Assembly: GCF_928381705.1 (NCBI RefSeq)
Contig: NZ_CAKMSR010000002.1
Location: 271,421-335,420 of the forward strand
Origin: Rothia nasimurium
GTDB lineage: Bacteria; Actinomycetota; Actinomycetes; Actinomycetales; Micrococcaceae
DNA: 64,000 nt
Direction: 5' to 3'
Position numbers and translations under genes: made by a program. Of the stretch, positions 1 through 7,345 are shown piece after piece. How positions within the stretch are numbered: the stretch's first letter is position 1; each line of letters starts with the position of its first letter. The notes beneath the pieces were generated by a model. That model made no database searches and was not told the origin of the DNA. It saw nothing but the letters and a program-made list of their open reading frames with translations.

Positions 1-549
1 AGGAGCAGTTGCGCTGACCCTTTGCATCAAATCGCCGGTGGGGGTAAGAGGCCGGGAGCCGACCGTGGAGCCGGTGAGGGTCTTGAAAGAGACGGCGGCA
101 GACCCGCCAGCCATGTAGAGCGAGACGGTGACAGGTTTACCGGGTATCACCGGCACTTTATCGGCCAGGGTCACGGTCTGCCCGCCGACTACCGTGCGCG
201 GGGCCACAGCCCCACCCGGCAGACCCACAGGCCCACCATTTGCCACACCCTCTAGGAGCGACTGGGCTGGGGTCAGCACATTCGTCGCATGCGCGGGGCA
301 CGGGATGAAGATGAAAGGTCCGTACCCCCAGGCCCCTTCTGCCAGCTCAGCAAGCACCCCGGCCTGCTCGCTGGTCAGTGCTGTGGAGTCTACCTGCCAG
401 GTGCGCAGGCGCGGGCCTGTGCGCTCCACGAAAGCCCACCGCTTATGCGCTGCTTCTTGAAGTGCGAAGCGGTCAGGCGCGGTGGCGGGGGCTTCACGGG
501 TCGGCAGGGCAGGTAGCAGATGGGCAAGCGTGCCAATATGACCAGCCAT
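1..549 (-). CDS. Phage distal tail / minor tail protein (partial, runs off window)
   Basis: The ATG at 549 opens a leftward frame with no stop before position 1, giving at least 183 residues. It begins 4 bases after the tape-measure stop, so it is co-translated with the tail operon. In siphoviruses the gene after the tape measure normally encodes the distal tail or tail-tip baseplate protein. The visible part has a W/F-rich N-terminal half and a Gly/Pro/Thr-rich beta-type second half, as in tail-tip proteins. No catalytic motif is seen. The function rests mainly on gene order; the C-terminus is missing. Confidence 0.7.
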   Translation of the reverse strand, partial: MAGHIGTLAHLLPALPTREAPATAPDRFALQEAAHKRWAFVERTGPRLRTWQVDSTALTSEQAGVLAELAEGAWGYGPFIFIPCPAHATNVLTPAQSLLEGVANGGPVGLPGGAVAPRTVVGGQTVTLADKVPVIPGKPVTVSLYMAGGSAAVSFKTLTGSTVGSRPLTPTGDLMQRVSATAP

Positions 550-553
550 GTGT

Positions 554-3500
554 TTACCTCATTTTCTGTACGCGGTTCATGCGGGCCGCAAAGCCACGGT
601 CATTTTCTTCGATACGGATCTGCCAGCGTGAAAGCGCTGAGTCAATACCGCTTTCTATGGCGGCATGGATAGGGGTAGCTTGAACCTCAGCCCCAACCCC
701 GGCGGGTGCTGGTAGGGTGGCGGGTGACCCGCCGACCGCAAAACCACGGGGCGCAGGCGTGGGCATAGACCCACCGGCGTTCATCCAGCGCAGCCAGGAC
801 AGGTTCTCCCCGCGCCAGGTGCCTGGTTCGTTCACGATGTACTCACGGGAACGCAAAAGAACAGGTTCCCCTGTGTCCACCACATACCCCGCCAGGTTGT
901 CCATCGTCGGGGACGCAGGCGGCACCCCAGGCAGCAGCCCGCCAGAGGCGAAGCGCCGCAGTGAATCAAAAGTGCCCGGCAGGCCACCAGAGAAGAAGCC
1001 CCGTGACGGTGACGCGAAACCACCGGTGTACTTGCCAGCGCCAGAAGCATTGAAAAGTGTGGACTTCGTGGTTACTTCGTTCACCTCAATCGTGACCCCC
1101 TTACGCAGAGGGATATTCACGATTGCGTCGTGGGTTTGGTTAGCCATATCCCGCGCCTGAGAGCCAGCTGTCAAATCAGTGAAATGCTCATCAGGAACCG
1201 CATTCACAGCCTCCGTAGTATCATTCGCCATCTGGTATGCCTTATCCGACATCCATGAGTCGATGGACACGCCCTCGGGTACACCGAGAACAGCGCGGGT
1301 CAGAATATCTGCCTGCTCGGTGGTCAGCCCCATAGATTCCATAGACGCAATCATGGAATTATAAGTACCTGCCATAGTGGCCTGCAACTCTTCTTGGGAG
1401 CGCCCGTTGCGAGCCTGCGCCTCAGTCAGCTCCCACATAGCATCTACGTTATCGGCAAGCATGGCGTTCGCCTTTCGACCTGCCTCAGTCGTGGTATCAA
1501 AACGATCACCCGTCGCGTCCAACCCCGCACCTGTGAGAGCGAGATTATTCTGCATTTCAACCAGCTTCTCGTTATAGTTCCCCATAGCTTCGGTCTCACT
1601 CATATGAACGTTGCCGAGGACACGGAATGCCTCGACAAGTTCATCAAGCGGGAGCCGGGCGGCTTCTGCCTGCTCAGCCGTATCAGCTAGACTTCCTTCC
1701 AATTCGCCTAACCCACCGGACGCGCCTTCCGCTGCCGCCTGAGCCTCGACAAGCTTCGGGGGTAGATTGCCTAGCATTGCCTGATAAAGCTCTTCTCCTT
1801 CGAGAACCACGCCATGCTCGACAGCAAGATCTCTCAGCGCGTTAGCGTAGCCAGGGACAGCTGCGGCGGCCTGCTCTAGCGACATGCCACTATTTTCAGC
1901 CTGAGTCTTAAACTCTTGAAATCCCTTGGCTGCGGATTCCAGTGAAGTAGAAGCTGTAGTTGCTAGAGCTGCGTCGAAATTCTTTAACGCTTCTTCAGCC
2001 AGTTTTACATCTGAGTCGAATTTCCCAAATCCTGAACCAACGAAATCTAAGCCTTTCATAAAGCCATTCATGTTAACAGTCTCTAGGGCATAGCCTAGTC
2101 CGTTAACACTTGTTCCTGCTGAACCGGACGCTGTGCTTAGTTCGTTTAGCCGTCTAACGCCTGCCTCAGCATCTGTTTCAAGTATCTTTAAAGCTGTTGC
2201 GTACTCTGTCGCATCTCCTAGCTTCTCAAGCCCTGAGCCTGCCAGCTGGCCAGCAATAGCCAGAGCGGCAAAGGCCGCGCCGACCGCTGTTGCCGTTCCC
2301 GCTATTTTGCCCATTTTTCCATCAAGTGACGGCAGGGATAGGCCGAGGTCGTCTGCGGCGTCCTTGAACTCCGCCACAGCCGCGACGCCCTTCATGATTC
2401 CGCCGACAGTCAGCAGGCCAGCGCCGCCGAGGCCGACAATAGCGGTGGTAGCGGTCAGTACCGGCCCGGGAATCTGGCCGATGAGTTCGAGCAGATCAGT
2501 CGCGCCCTGGACAATATCGCGGAACATGTCATTCAGCGAACCGCCGCTCTGCAGAGCCAGAGTGTCGAAAGCGCCACCCAGTTTCTCCAAGTCACCGGCG
2601 AGGTTATCCTGTAGCGCAGCAGCGGTCTCAGCAGCGTACCCGGCGTCATTGACCTTGTTAATCCAGTCCTGGATACCGGCTCCGCCCTGGGCGTAGAGGA
2701 CGTTTGCGGCGCGGACGGCGTCAGAACCGAAGATGGTCGCCATCGCGGCGTCGCGCTGGGCCGGGGTGAGGTCTTCCATGCCAGCACGAAGCTGGTCAGC
2801 CAGCTCCACCATACCCACGAAGTTCCCCTGGGAGTCGTACATGCTCACGCCCAGCTCGCTAAGAGTCTGCGCGGCCTGGTCACTGGGTTTCTGTAGCTTC
2901 TGAAGCATAGTCTTGAAGGAAGTACCGGCGTCGGAGCCGGTGAGGCCTGCGGAGGCGAAAGCAGCCAGAGTGCCCACGGTTTCCTCAATCGAGATACCCG
3001 CCTGCGAAGCCACAAGGCCGGATTGCTTCAAAGCGTAGCCGAGGTCGCCCACTGAGCCCTGAGCCTTGCCTGCCCCCGCCGCCAGCAAGTCCGCCACATG
3101 CCCCAAGTCCTTGCCTTCTAGCTTGAACTGGGTCATAGCGGTAGCGGCCAGCTCGGCGGCATCCCCCACCTCAATCTCACCAGCAGCCGCCAAAGACAAA
3201 GCACCAGTCAGACCCCCGCGCAAAATGTCGTTGGTCGAGACACCCGCCTTGGCAAGTTCGTTGATACCGGCGGCAGCTTCCTCACCCGAGTAAGCGGTGT
3301 CAGCACCGGCGCGCATGGCTAGCTCACGGAGCTGTTCCATCTCCACACCACTAGCGTGGGTAGAAGCCTGCACCGCGCTCATAGCCTTATCAAAGCTGGC
3401 ATACTTGGCTACCACGGAGCCGACGGCGGCGACCATAGACCCGCCCGCCACCATAGCGGCGGTAGAAAGCGTAGACCACGACTGCTCATGCTCCCTCTGG

Positions 3501-3634
3501 GCCTGTGCCAGCTTATCGAAAGCGCCCTGCCCGCTGGTGGAAACTTCCTTGGTAGCTGAGCTGGCCCGGCGCATAGCCTGCTCATACTGACTAATTTCTG
3601 CCTTAAGACGGACTGTCACATCGCGGTTACCCAA
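554..3634 (-). CDS. Phage tail tape measure protein
   Basis: This is the longest gene of the prophage (1026 residues), directly downstream of the tail chaperone frames. It sets tail length and is probably threaded through the tail tube. The N-terminus is charged and helical. Residues about 55-350 resemble the TP901-type tape-measure core (an Ala-rich helical region, then a TAYSGEEA motif). Hydrophobic Ala/Gly/Val segments follow around 390-460, and long amphipathic helices continue to about 850. The C-terminus is Gly/Pro-rich. The start is TTG, chosen because AAGGAG lies five bases upstream and the frame has no better start. At 1026 codons it implies a tail in the 130-150 nm range if the usual relation of about 1.5 angstrom per residue holds. 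Confidence 0.93.
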   Translation of the reverse strand: MGNRDVTVRLKAEISQYEQAMRRASSATKEVSTSGQGAFDKLAQAQREHEQSWSTLSTAAMVAGGSMVAAVGSVVAKYASFDKAMSAVQASTHASGVEMEQLRELAMRAGADTAYSGEEAAAGINELAKAGVSTNDILRGGLTGALSLAAAGEIEVGDAAELAATAMTQFKLEGKDLGHVADLLAAGAGKAQGSVGDLGYALKQSGLVASQAGISIEETVGTLAAFASAGLTGSDAGTSFKTMLQKLQKPSDQAAQTLSELGVSMYDSQGNFVGMVELADQLRAGMEDLTPAQRDAAMATIFGSDAVRAANVLYAQGGAGIQDWINKVNDAGYAAETAAALQDNLAGDLEKLGGAFDTLALQSGGSLNDMFRDIVQGATDLLELIGQIPGPVLTATTAIVGLGGAGLLTVGGIMKGVAAVAEFKDAADDLGLSLPSLDGKMGKIAGTATAVGAAFAALAIAGQLAGSGLEKLGDATEYATALKILETDAEAGVRRLNELSTASGSAGTSVNGLGYALETVNMNGFMKGLDFVGSGFGKFDSDVKLAEEALKNFDAALATTASTSLESAAKGFQEFKTQAENSGMSLEQAAAAVPGYANALRDLAVEHGVVLEGEELYQAMLGNLPPKLVEAQAAAEGASGGLGELEGSLADTAEQAEAARLPLDELVEAFRVLGNVHMSETEAMGNYNEKLVEMQNNLALTGAGLDATGDRFDTTTEAGRKANAMLADNVDAMWELTEAQARNGRSQEELQATMAGTYNSMIASMESMGLTTEQADILTRAVLGVPEGVSIDSWMSDKAYQMANDTTEAVNAVPDEHFTDLTAGSQARDMANQTHDAIVNIPLRKGVTIEVNEVTTKSTLFNASGAGKYTGGFASPSRGFFSGGLPGTFDSLRRFASGGLLPGVPPASPTMDNLAGYVVDTGEPVLLRSREYIVNEPGTWRGENLSWLRWMNAGGSMPTPAPRGFAVGGSPATLPAPAGVGAEVQATPIHAAIESGIDSALSRWQIRIEENDRGFAARMNRVQKMR

Positions 3635-3659
3635 GGAAACTCCTTATACAATTTTGATT

Positions 3660-4025
3660 ATGAAAAATACACACACGCCCTGGTACAAGACGACCCTCAC
3701 ACTCGCCGTACTCCCCACAGCACTTCTAGTACTTGGAATAATTGCCGCAATGGGCAGCGGAGGCTACGCACTAGTCCTGATGACGCTTCCGTTTTCCATG
3801 CTTCTTATCGGTTACGGCACATTCCAGATGAAGAGGAAAAGCACAGCGCAACCTGGAGAGACGCTGATTGCGGGCGGGACAATCTTCTTTATCTCCACGC
3901 TTATTGCTAGCGCAATCATTGGGATTGCAGGCGGAACACCATTCGGCTTCTTTATCGCCCTGTCAGTTTTCTCGGGCTTCCTGGTACTTATCGGTTACCT
4001 ACAGAAAATTGCTTCCAAAAAATAA
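3660..4025 (+). CDS. Small four-helix membrane protein, reversed inside the tail operon (moron)
   Basis: This 121-residue protein has four predicted membrane helices, at roughly residues 12-32, 36-53, 70-92 and 95-114. A short charged loop (KRKSTAQPGE) lies in the middle. It is the only rightward gene in the late region and sits between the tape measure and the chaperone frames. It starts only about 25 bases from the divergent tape-measure start, so its promoter must lie inside the tape-measure gene. ATG at 3660 is preferred over the in-frame TTG at 3654; neither has a clear ribosome site. Its orientation and extra position fit a lysogenic cargo gene, for example for superinfection exclusion or altering the host membrane. 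Function is unknown. Confidence 0.65.
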   Translation: MKNTHTPWYKTTLTLAVLPTALLVLGIIAAMGSGGYALVLMTLPFSMLLIGYGTFQMKRKSTAQPGETLIAGGTIFFISTLIASAIIGIAGGTPFGFFIALSVFSGFLVLIGYLQKIASKK

Positions 4026-4028
4026 ACC

Positions 4029-4415
4029 CTAAAACTCCCAGCCTTCTGGGGGTGCGCCGTAACCTGGTGCGCCCCCTTCTGTTTTCTCTAGTACCGGGTA
4101 GATGATTTGGCCGGGCTGGGGTTTGTAGCCCGGTTCGCTGGTACGCTCAGCAACGGCTTTAGCAGCGTGGCAGGTGGCTGTACTGGTTTCCCACCAGCCC
4201 ACGTTGCCCTCGTCGCGGCAAACTGTTAGCGGGTTCCCGCACTCGGGGCACAACATAGACTGGTAGAGCTGGTAACCGATAGCTATTACCCTGTCGCGCT
4301 CCCCCCACTCCCCCGCGCCGGTGAGCATGAAGGACGGGGATTTACCCCACGCCTGGGCGGTCTTGATAACCGCCAGCAGGGAGGGGTTAGGCTGGTCGGC
4401 CAGTACCTCGGCCAC
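4029..4415 (-). CDS. Tail assembly chaperone, downstream frame (frameshift extension)
   Basis: This frame overlaps the end of the 4387-4917 gene and is offset by +1. It would encode the C-terminal extension of the long chaperone isoform (the lambda gpGT arrangement). The only start in the overlap is a GTG at 4415 with no ribosome site upstream, so frameshift synthesis is favoured over independent initiation. The frame is open from a TGA at 4430. The extension begins with a helical segment, then a CPECGNP zinc-ribbon knuckle, a second Cys/His pair (TCHAAK) and a Pro/Gly-rich tail ending in WEF. It lies directly upstream of the reversed membrane gene and the tape measure, as expected. Confidence 0.75.
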   Translation of the reverse strand: MAEVLADQPNPSLLAVIKTAQAWGKSPSFMLTGAGEWGERDRVIAIGYQLYQSMLCPECGNPLTVCRDEGNVGWWETSTATCHAAKAVAERTSEPGYKPQPGQIIYPVLEKTEGGAPGYGAPPEGWEF

Positions 4416-4430
4416 GAAATCGAGGCGTCA
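4387..4430 (-). promoter_or_regulatory. Probable programmed +1 frameshift window
   Basis: The downstream frame is open only from 4430 (TGA) and the upstream frame closes at 4387 (TAA), so any shift must occur in these 44 bases. Reading leftward, codons CGA TTT CGT contain TTT followed by C at 4419-4416. A Phe tRNA in the P site could slip from UUU to UUC, which pairs perfectly with a GAA anticodon and leads into the downstream frame. No classical X-XXY-YYZ minus-1 heptamer would reach the right frame. A minus-2 shift is formally equivalent. Confidence 0.55.
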
Positions 4431-4917
4431 CATCCGGGCGCATAGCGATAACGTAAGCCTGGATAATCTGGGCGAACTGGGCTCCGATGGTCTTGTGTAC
4501 CTGGGCCCACTGCTCGGCGGTGAGCTTATGACCTTCCAGAGTGGCGGCGCGGGAGAAAACTTCGTACCAGTAGGAGGTGTCCTGCCCGTAGTCGTACCCT
4601 TCGGGTTTTTCGCCGAGGGCGGCGCGGGCTTGCTTCATCTCCGATTCAATCAGGGCAAATACCTTCACCTCAGCCTTGGACGCCTCAATACGAGCCAGCA
4701 GCGCCACATCCTCGGCGGGGTCTGCCTCGCCCAGGGAATCGTACCCAGTGGCTTCTTCGCCCTCGGAGATAGCTGTCTGACGTGCCTTGTACACTTCAAT
4801 CTCTTCTACCAGGTTGGCGTCGCGGTAGATGGTGACGGTCTTGGTGGCGCGGTGTTCGGTGCCACCAACCAACCAGTCGGTCAGGTCAAAGGTCTTGGTG
4901 TCGGGGGTTTCGGTCAT
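4387..4917 (-). CDS. Tail assembly chaperone (gpG-like)
   Basis: The 176-residue protein lies between the tail tube gene and the tape measure, the standard place of the siphovirus tail chaperone, which coats the tape measure before tube polymerisation. It is acidic and helical, with a conserved-looking core around residues 30-150 (KVFALIESEMKQ, YWYEVFSRAATL, EQWAQVHKTI). The last residues (RFRGRGTGRPA) are basic and low in complexity. They lie in the region shared with the downstream frame, as expected when the useful product is made by shifting frame. The start ATG has AAAGGA about ten bases upstream. Confidence 0.85.
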   Translation of the reverse strand: MTETPDTKTFDLTDWLVGGTEHRATKTVTIYRDANLVEEIEVYKARQTAISEGEEATGYDSLGEADPAEDVALLARIEASKAEVKVFALIESEMKQARAALGEKPEGYDYGQDTSYWYEVFSRAATLEGHKLTAEQWAQVHKTIGAQFAQIIQAYVIAMRPDVTPRFRGRGTGRPA

Positions 4918-4967
4918 CGGGTGTCAGTCCTTTCAAAAACGGTGGGGGCCAGTCAGAGAATGAGGTG

Positions 4968-5010
4968 TGCCCCGTGCTGGGGACTGACCAAAATAAACCA
5001 GCACGGGGCA
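4968..5010. terminator. Hairpin between tail tube and chaperone genes
   Basis: A perfect 13-bp inverted repeat (TGCCCCGTGCTGG and complement) with a 17-base loop lies just after the tail tube stop. There is no T-run on either side, so it is more likely a transcript stabiliser or weak attenuator than a full terminator. It could keep tail-tube mRNA more abundant than downstream mRNA. Confidence 0.6.
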
Positions 5011-5015
5011 AGCAT

Positions 5016-5537
5016 TTAGGCGGCGACGACGGCGTTCAGCTCAGCCTTGGTAACCGACAGAGGCACCAGGCGACGCTGGAAACCGCCAGACTCACTCGGG
5101 GTCTGCCAGTTATCAGGGATAACCTCAAAGACGGAGACCTCATCACCAGCGGCGATAGGCGCGTCGTACTTCTTACCAGTGCTACGAACAACCAGGTAGA
5201 GGGTGACGCCCTTTTCCTTGAAGGCCTGGAAAGCGAAGTCGCCCTCGGTGTCGTGCTGGCCGGGCTGTTCGGGGTTGAAGTAGCGGAAGGGGGCGATGGT
5301 GCCTTCAAAGTTGGAGGCGCCAAAGACGTTCACAGTCGCCTCGTCGCAGAGGGCGGTGCCGTCCACGGTCTCAGAAGCGGTAGCCGACAGGCGGAAGTCG
5401 GCCTTGGTGATACGGCAGGAGATATCCTTGCCTGCGGTGATCTCGGCGACGGTGGGCTTCTTCATATCTGCGGGCTTTGCCGCCAGCAGCATAAGCAGGG
5501 TGTGACCGTCGGCTAGGGTCTTGGGTACATCAGCCAT
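5016..5537 (-). CDS. Major tail (tube) protein
   Basis: The 173-residue protein lies between the tail-completion genes and the tail chaperone, the conserved slot of the major tail tube subunit. The sequence alternates beta strands and turns, with GAxxFEGT and FRYFNPEQPGQHDTEGD segments recalling the TP901/lambda gpV tube fold. A central acidic stretch precedes a VTLYLVVR strand. The C-terminus (KAELNAVVAA) is helical. The start ATG follows AAAGAGAG, which overlaps the previous gene's stop, so translation is coupled. A hairpin follows the gene. Length is normal for a tube protein without an extra immunoglobulin-like domain. Confidence 0.82.
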   Translation of the reverse strand: MADVPKTLADGHTLLMLLAAKPADMKKPTVAEITAGKDISCRITKADFRLSATASETVDGTALCDEATVNVFGASNFEGTIAPFRYFNPEQPGQHDTEGDFAFQAFKEKGVTLYLVVRSTGKKYDAPIAAGDEVSVFEVIPDNWQTPSESGGFQRRLVPLSVTKAELNAVVAA

Positions 5538-5540
5538 GTT

Positions 5541-5696
5541 TTATTTGCTCTCTTTCTTTGCGTCGATGGAGCGGCCCTTGGGGGATAGCTCCCAGGTGTT
5601 GGGGAAGTTGGTGACCAGGTTTCGTTTGACCCAGGCGGTTTCGCCGGTTTGTTTGTTTTTGGCTAGCACCAGGTCTGAGGGGTTTTTTTCAGCCAC
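5541..5696 (-). CDS. Small charged phage protein in the tail operon
   Basis: This 51-residue basic protein starts at GTG 5696 with AAAGGAG six bases upstream, immediately after the stop of the preceding gene. A longer reading from 5828 would overlap that gene by 120 bases and adds only Pro/Thr-rich sequence, so it is rejected. The protein has a conserved-looking core (ETAWVKRNLV, FPNTWELSPKG) and a Lys-rich tail. Its place just before the tail tube gene suggests a tail or head-completion accessory. No family is recognised. Confidence 0.7.
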   Translation of the reverse strand: MAEKNPSDLVLAKNKQTGETAWVKRNLVTNFPNTWELSPKGRSIDAKKESK

Positions 5697-5706
5697 AGGT
5701 TCTCCT

Positions 5707-6135
5707 TTATTGGGTTTCGAGCCGCCACAGTAGCGGCAGGTAGGGTATAGCGGGGGTGGTGGTTTCGTCCCAAAGCGGGTAGGCGTTGGCGTGTTGGTCG
5801 GCGTCGGGCAGCAGAAAGCCCCCGCCAACCTGGTGGTTGGTGAGGGCTTTGGTTACCAAATCAGCTGTCTCGTACACGTCCGGCTCGGTGGCGGCGACTA
5901 TCTGGGTTTGCACGGTGACGCGCACGGCGTCCACTGGGCTGAGTGAGTCCAGCGCCTTCATGAGCGGGTCACCCACGGAGTTTGAGACCCATAAGCCTAT
6001 GTAGGGCTTGATAGTCCCGTCGCGGTAGGTTGGCACCTTGCTGGGGACGCGCCCCGTATAGACCGACACCACATCGGGTAGGGCAGAGCGTAGAGACTCA
6101 GCCAGGGCCTCACGCACCTGAGCGGGGGTAATCAC
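5707..6135 (-). CDS. Tail terminator / tail completion protein
   Basis: The 142-residue protein is fourth in the connector series after the capsid gene, where siphovirus tail terminators lie. The layout fits: an N-terminal helix (TPAQVREALAESLRSALPD), then strands with a PYIGLWVSN segment, and a DAVRVTVQTQIVAATEPDVYETADLV core typical of gpU-like proteins that cap the tail tube. GTG at 6135 overlaps the upstream stop (GTGA), indicating translational coupling. The assignment rests on fold pattern and order rather than a signature motif. Confidence 0.65.
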   Translation of the reverse strand: MITPAQVREALAESLRSALPDVVSVYTGRVPSKVPTYRDGTIKPYIGLWVSNSVGDPLMKALDSLSPVDAVRVTVQTQIVAATEPDVYETADLVTKALTNHQVGGGFLLPDADQHANAYPLWDETTTPAIPYLPLLWRLETQ

Positions 6136-6482
6136 AAGACCTCATCTCCAATCTGACCGATAGCCTCGATAAAGGTAGGCTCGACAGCGTCCAGAGCAGG
6201 CCCCATATGCGGGGTTCCCGGCTGAAACCGCGTCCCGTACTCCTGAAAAACCGCGTAATCAGCCGTAGAAGCGATGACACTCGTCAAGTCATCTTCCGCC
6301 CTGGTGTGAATGCTCGAACGCAAGTTACCAGTATCAACCGGCGCGTAGTATTGCGCCTTGCTTTTCACATCGCGGGCTGCCTTGCGGACAGCTAGGCGGG
6401 CTTTCAGGCGGGCGGCGTCACCGCTGGCGGTGAGATTGCGGGCCAAGGCCTCCACCTCAGTGCCGTCGTAGAGCGAGGCCAT
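6132..6482 (-). CDS. HK97 gp10-like tail completion protein
   Basis: The 116-residue protein carries the hallmark pattern of the HK97 gp10 family. A basic helix (RLAVRKAARDVKSKAQ) is followed by APVDTGNLRSSI, then DYAVFQEYGTR and PGTPHMGPAL near the C-terminus. Family members join head and tail or complete the tail. ATG at 6482 overlaps the previous stop (TAATG). Length is normal for the family. Confidence 0.9.
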   Translation of the reverse strand: MASLYDGTEVEALARNLTASGDAARLKARLAVRKAARDVKSKAQYYAPVDTGNLRSSIHTRAEDDLTSVIASTADYAVFQEYGTRFQPGTPHMGPALDAVEPTFIEAIGQIGDEVL

Positions 6483-6910
6483 TACGCCCCCTGCTGGGTC
6501 TGGTTGTGCTCACAAATCAAATCAAGCTCCCAGAGCAGGGTGCCTTTGAGAACTTGCTTGATGGTCAGCTCCAGCCCCACAGCCGCCGTCGCGTCCGCTT
6601 GGGTGATGCGGAGGCGGTGCCCGTCAGCCCCAGCGCGGAAGCCCACGGGGGTATCGACAGGCACGGTTACTAGGTAGTCACGCAGGTGGGCTTCCTGCCC
6701 GACCGTGGCACCGTTGGCGGCGCGGTTGAGCTGCTGCACCCGGCAGGGCACGCCCTCAGCGACCAGGGCGTCGCCGCCCTCGTCAAGAATCGAAGTACGC
6801 GGCACCGTCACCACCACATCAGCCCGCCCGGTCATAGAGCCAACAGCAACCGGTCGGTGACGCTCAGACCAGCCAGCGGGGACAACCCGGCTACCAGGGA
6901 TAGGTGACAC
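6482..6910 (-). CDS. Head-tail stopper-like connector (DUF6093 type)
   Basis: The 142-residue protein lies between the adaptor and the gp10-like gene, the usual position of the head-closure protein. It is rich in beta structure, with GVPCRVQQ, HLRDYLVTVPVD and GHRLRITQAD segments like those in actinophage DUF6093 connectors. The GTG start at 6910 lies inside the previous gene (20-base overlap). The family call is from pattern memory and order only. Confidence 0.65.
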   Translation of the reverse strand: MSPIPGSRVVPAGWSERHRPVAVGSMTGRADVVVTVPRTSILDEGGDALVAEGVPCRVQQLNRAANGATVGQEAHLRDYLVTVPVDTPVGFRAGADGHRLRITQADATAAVGLELTIKQVLKGTLLWELDLICEHNQTQQGA

Positions 6911-7274
6911 GGTGCTCTACCCCCTCCAGGTGCCCAGCACCCGAACCGGGGCCGGGGATAAACGCCGCGAAAGACCCCTCACCCGCCGCGTCCAGTGCAT
7001 CAGCCTTAGCGTCCAGCTCAGCCGCCTGCTTACGCAGCTCAGCCGCCACCGCAGGCCCATCAGTCGAGAGGTCTTGCGTGGTGATTTTCTTAGAGATCAT
7101 CACCTCAGACCGGGCCATGACCCGCAGAGCCTCAGCCGCAGCACGGTAGGCGCTGCCCTCTGCCAGGCGCAGGAAGGCTAAAACCTGGTCATCGGTGAAG
7201 AGCTGGTTCTCTGGGTCGAGGTCGCCGGTCAGTAGCCGGACGTCGTCTAGCTGTTCGTAGTATTCGCAGGACAC
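6891..7274 (-). CDS. Head-tail adaptor (connector) protein
   Basis: This 127-residue, mainly helical protein is first after the capsid gene and probably docks under the portal (gp6/gp15 type). It contains DDVRLLTGDLDPENQLFTDDQVLAFLRLAEGSAYRAAAEAL, written here as a continuous helical region near residues 8-50, followed by an Ala/Lys-rich helix. GTG at 7274 is chosen because AGGAGGT lies seven bases upstream; the frame could extend nine codons further to a TTG that has no ribosome site. Confidence 0.75.
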   Translation of the reverse strand: MSCEYYEQLDDVRLLTGDLDPENQLFTDDQVLAFLRLAEGSAYRAAAEALRVMARSEVMISKKITTQDLSTDGPAVAAELRKQAAELDAKADALDAAGEGSFAAFIPGPGSGAGHLEGVEHRVTYPW

Positions 7275-7301
7275 AGCTACACCTCCTAAACGGGTACACA
7301 A

Positions 7302-7330
7302 GAAGGGGGTGGCTCAAAGCCACCCCCTCT
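7302..7330 (-). terminator. Hairpin after capsid gene
   Basis: An 11-bp GC-rich stem (AGGGGGTGGCT with complement, three-base loop) follows the capsid stop by 16 bases. On the minus strand it is followed by a short pyrimidine stretch (CTTCTTGT), so it may act as a partial terminator that makes capsid mRNA the most abundant late message. Confidence 0.65.
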
Positions 7331-7345
7331 TTAGCGGGTCAGCGT

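Noticed and set aside
5541..5828. 95-codon version of the small tail gene
   Set aside because: It would overlap the previous gene by 120 bases; GTG 5696 has a much better ribosome site.
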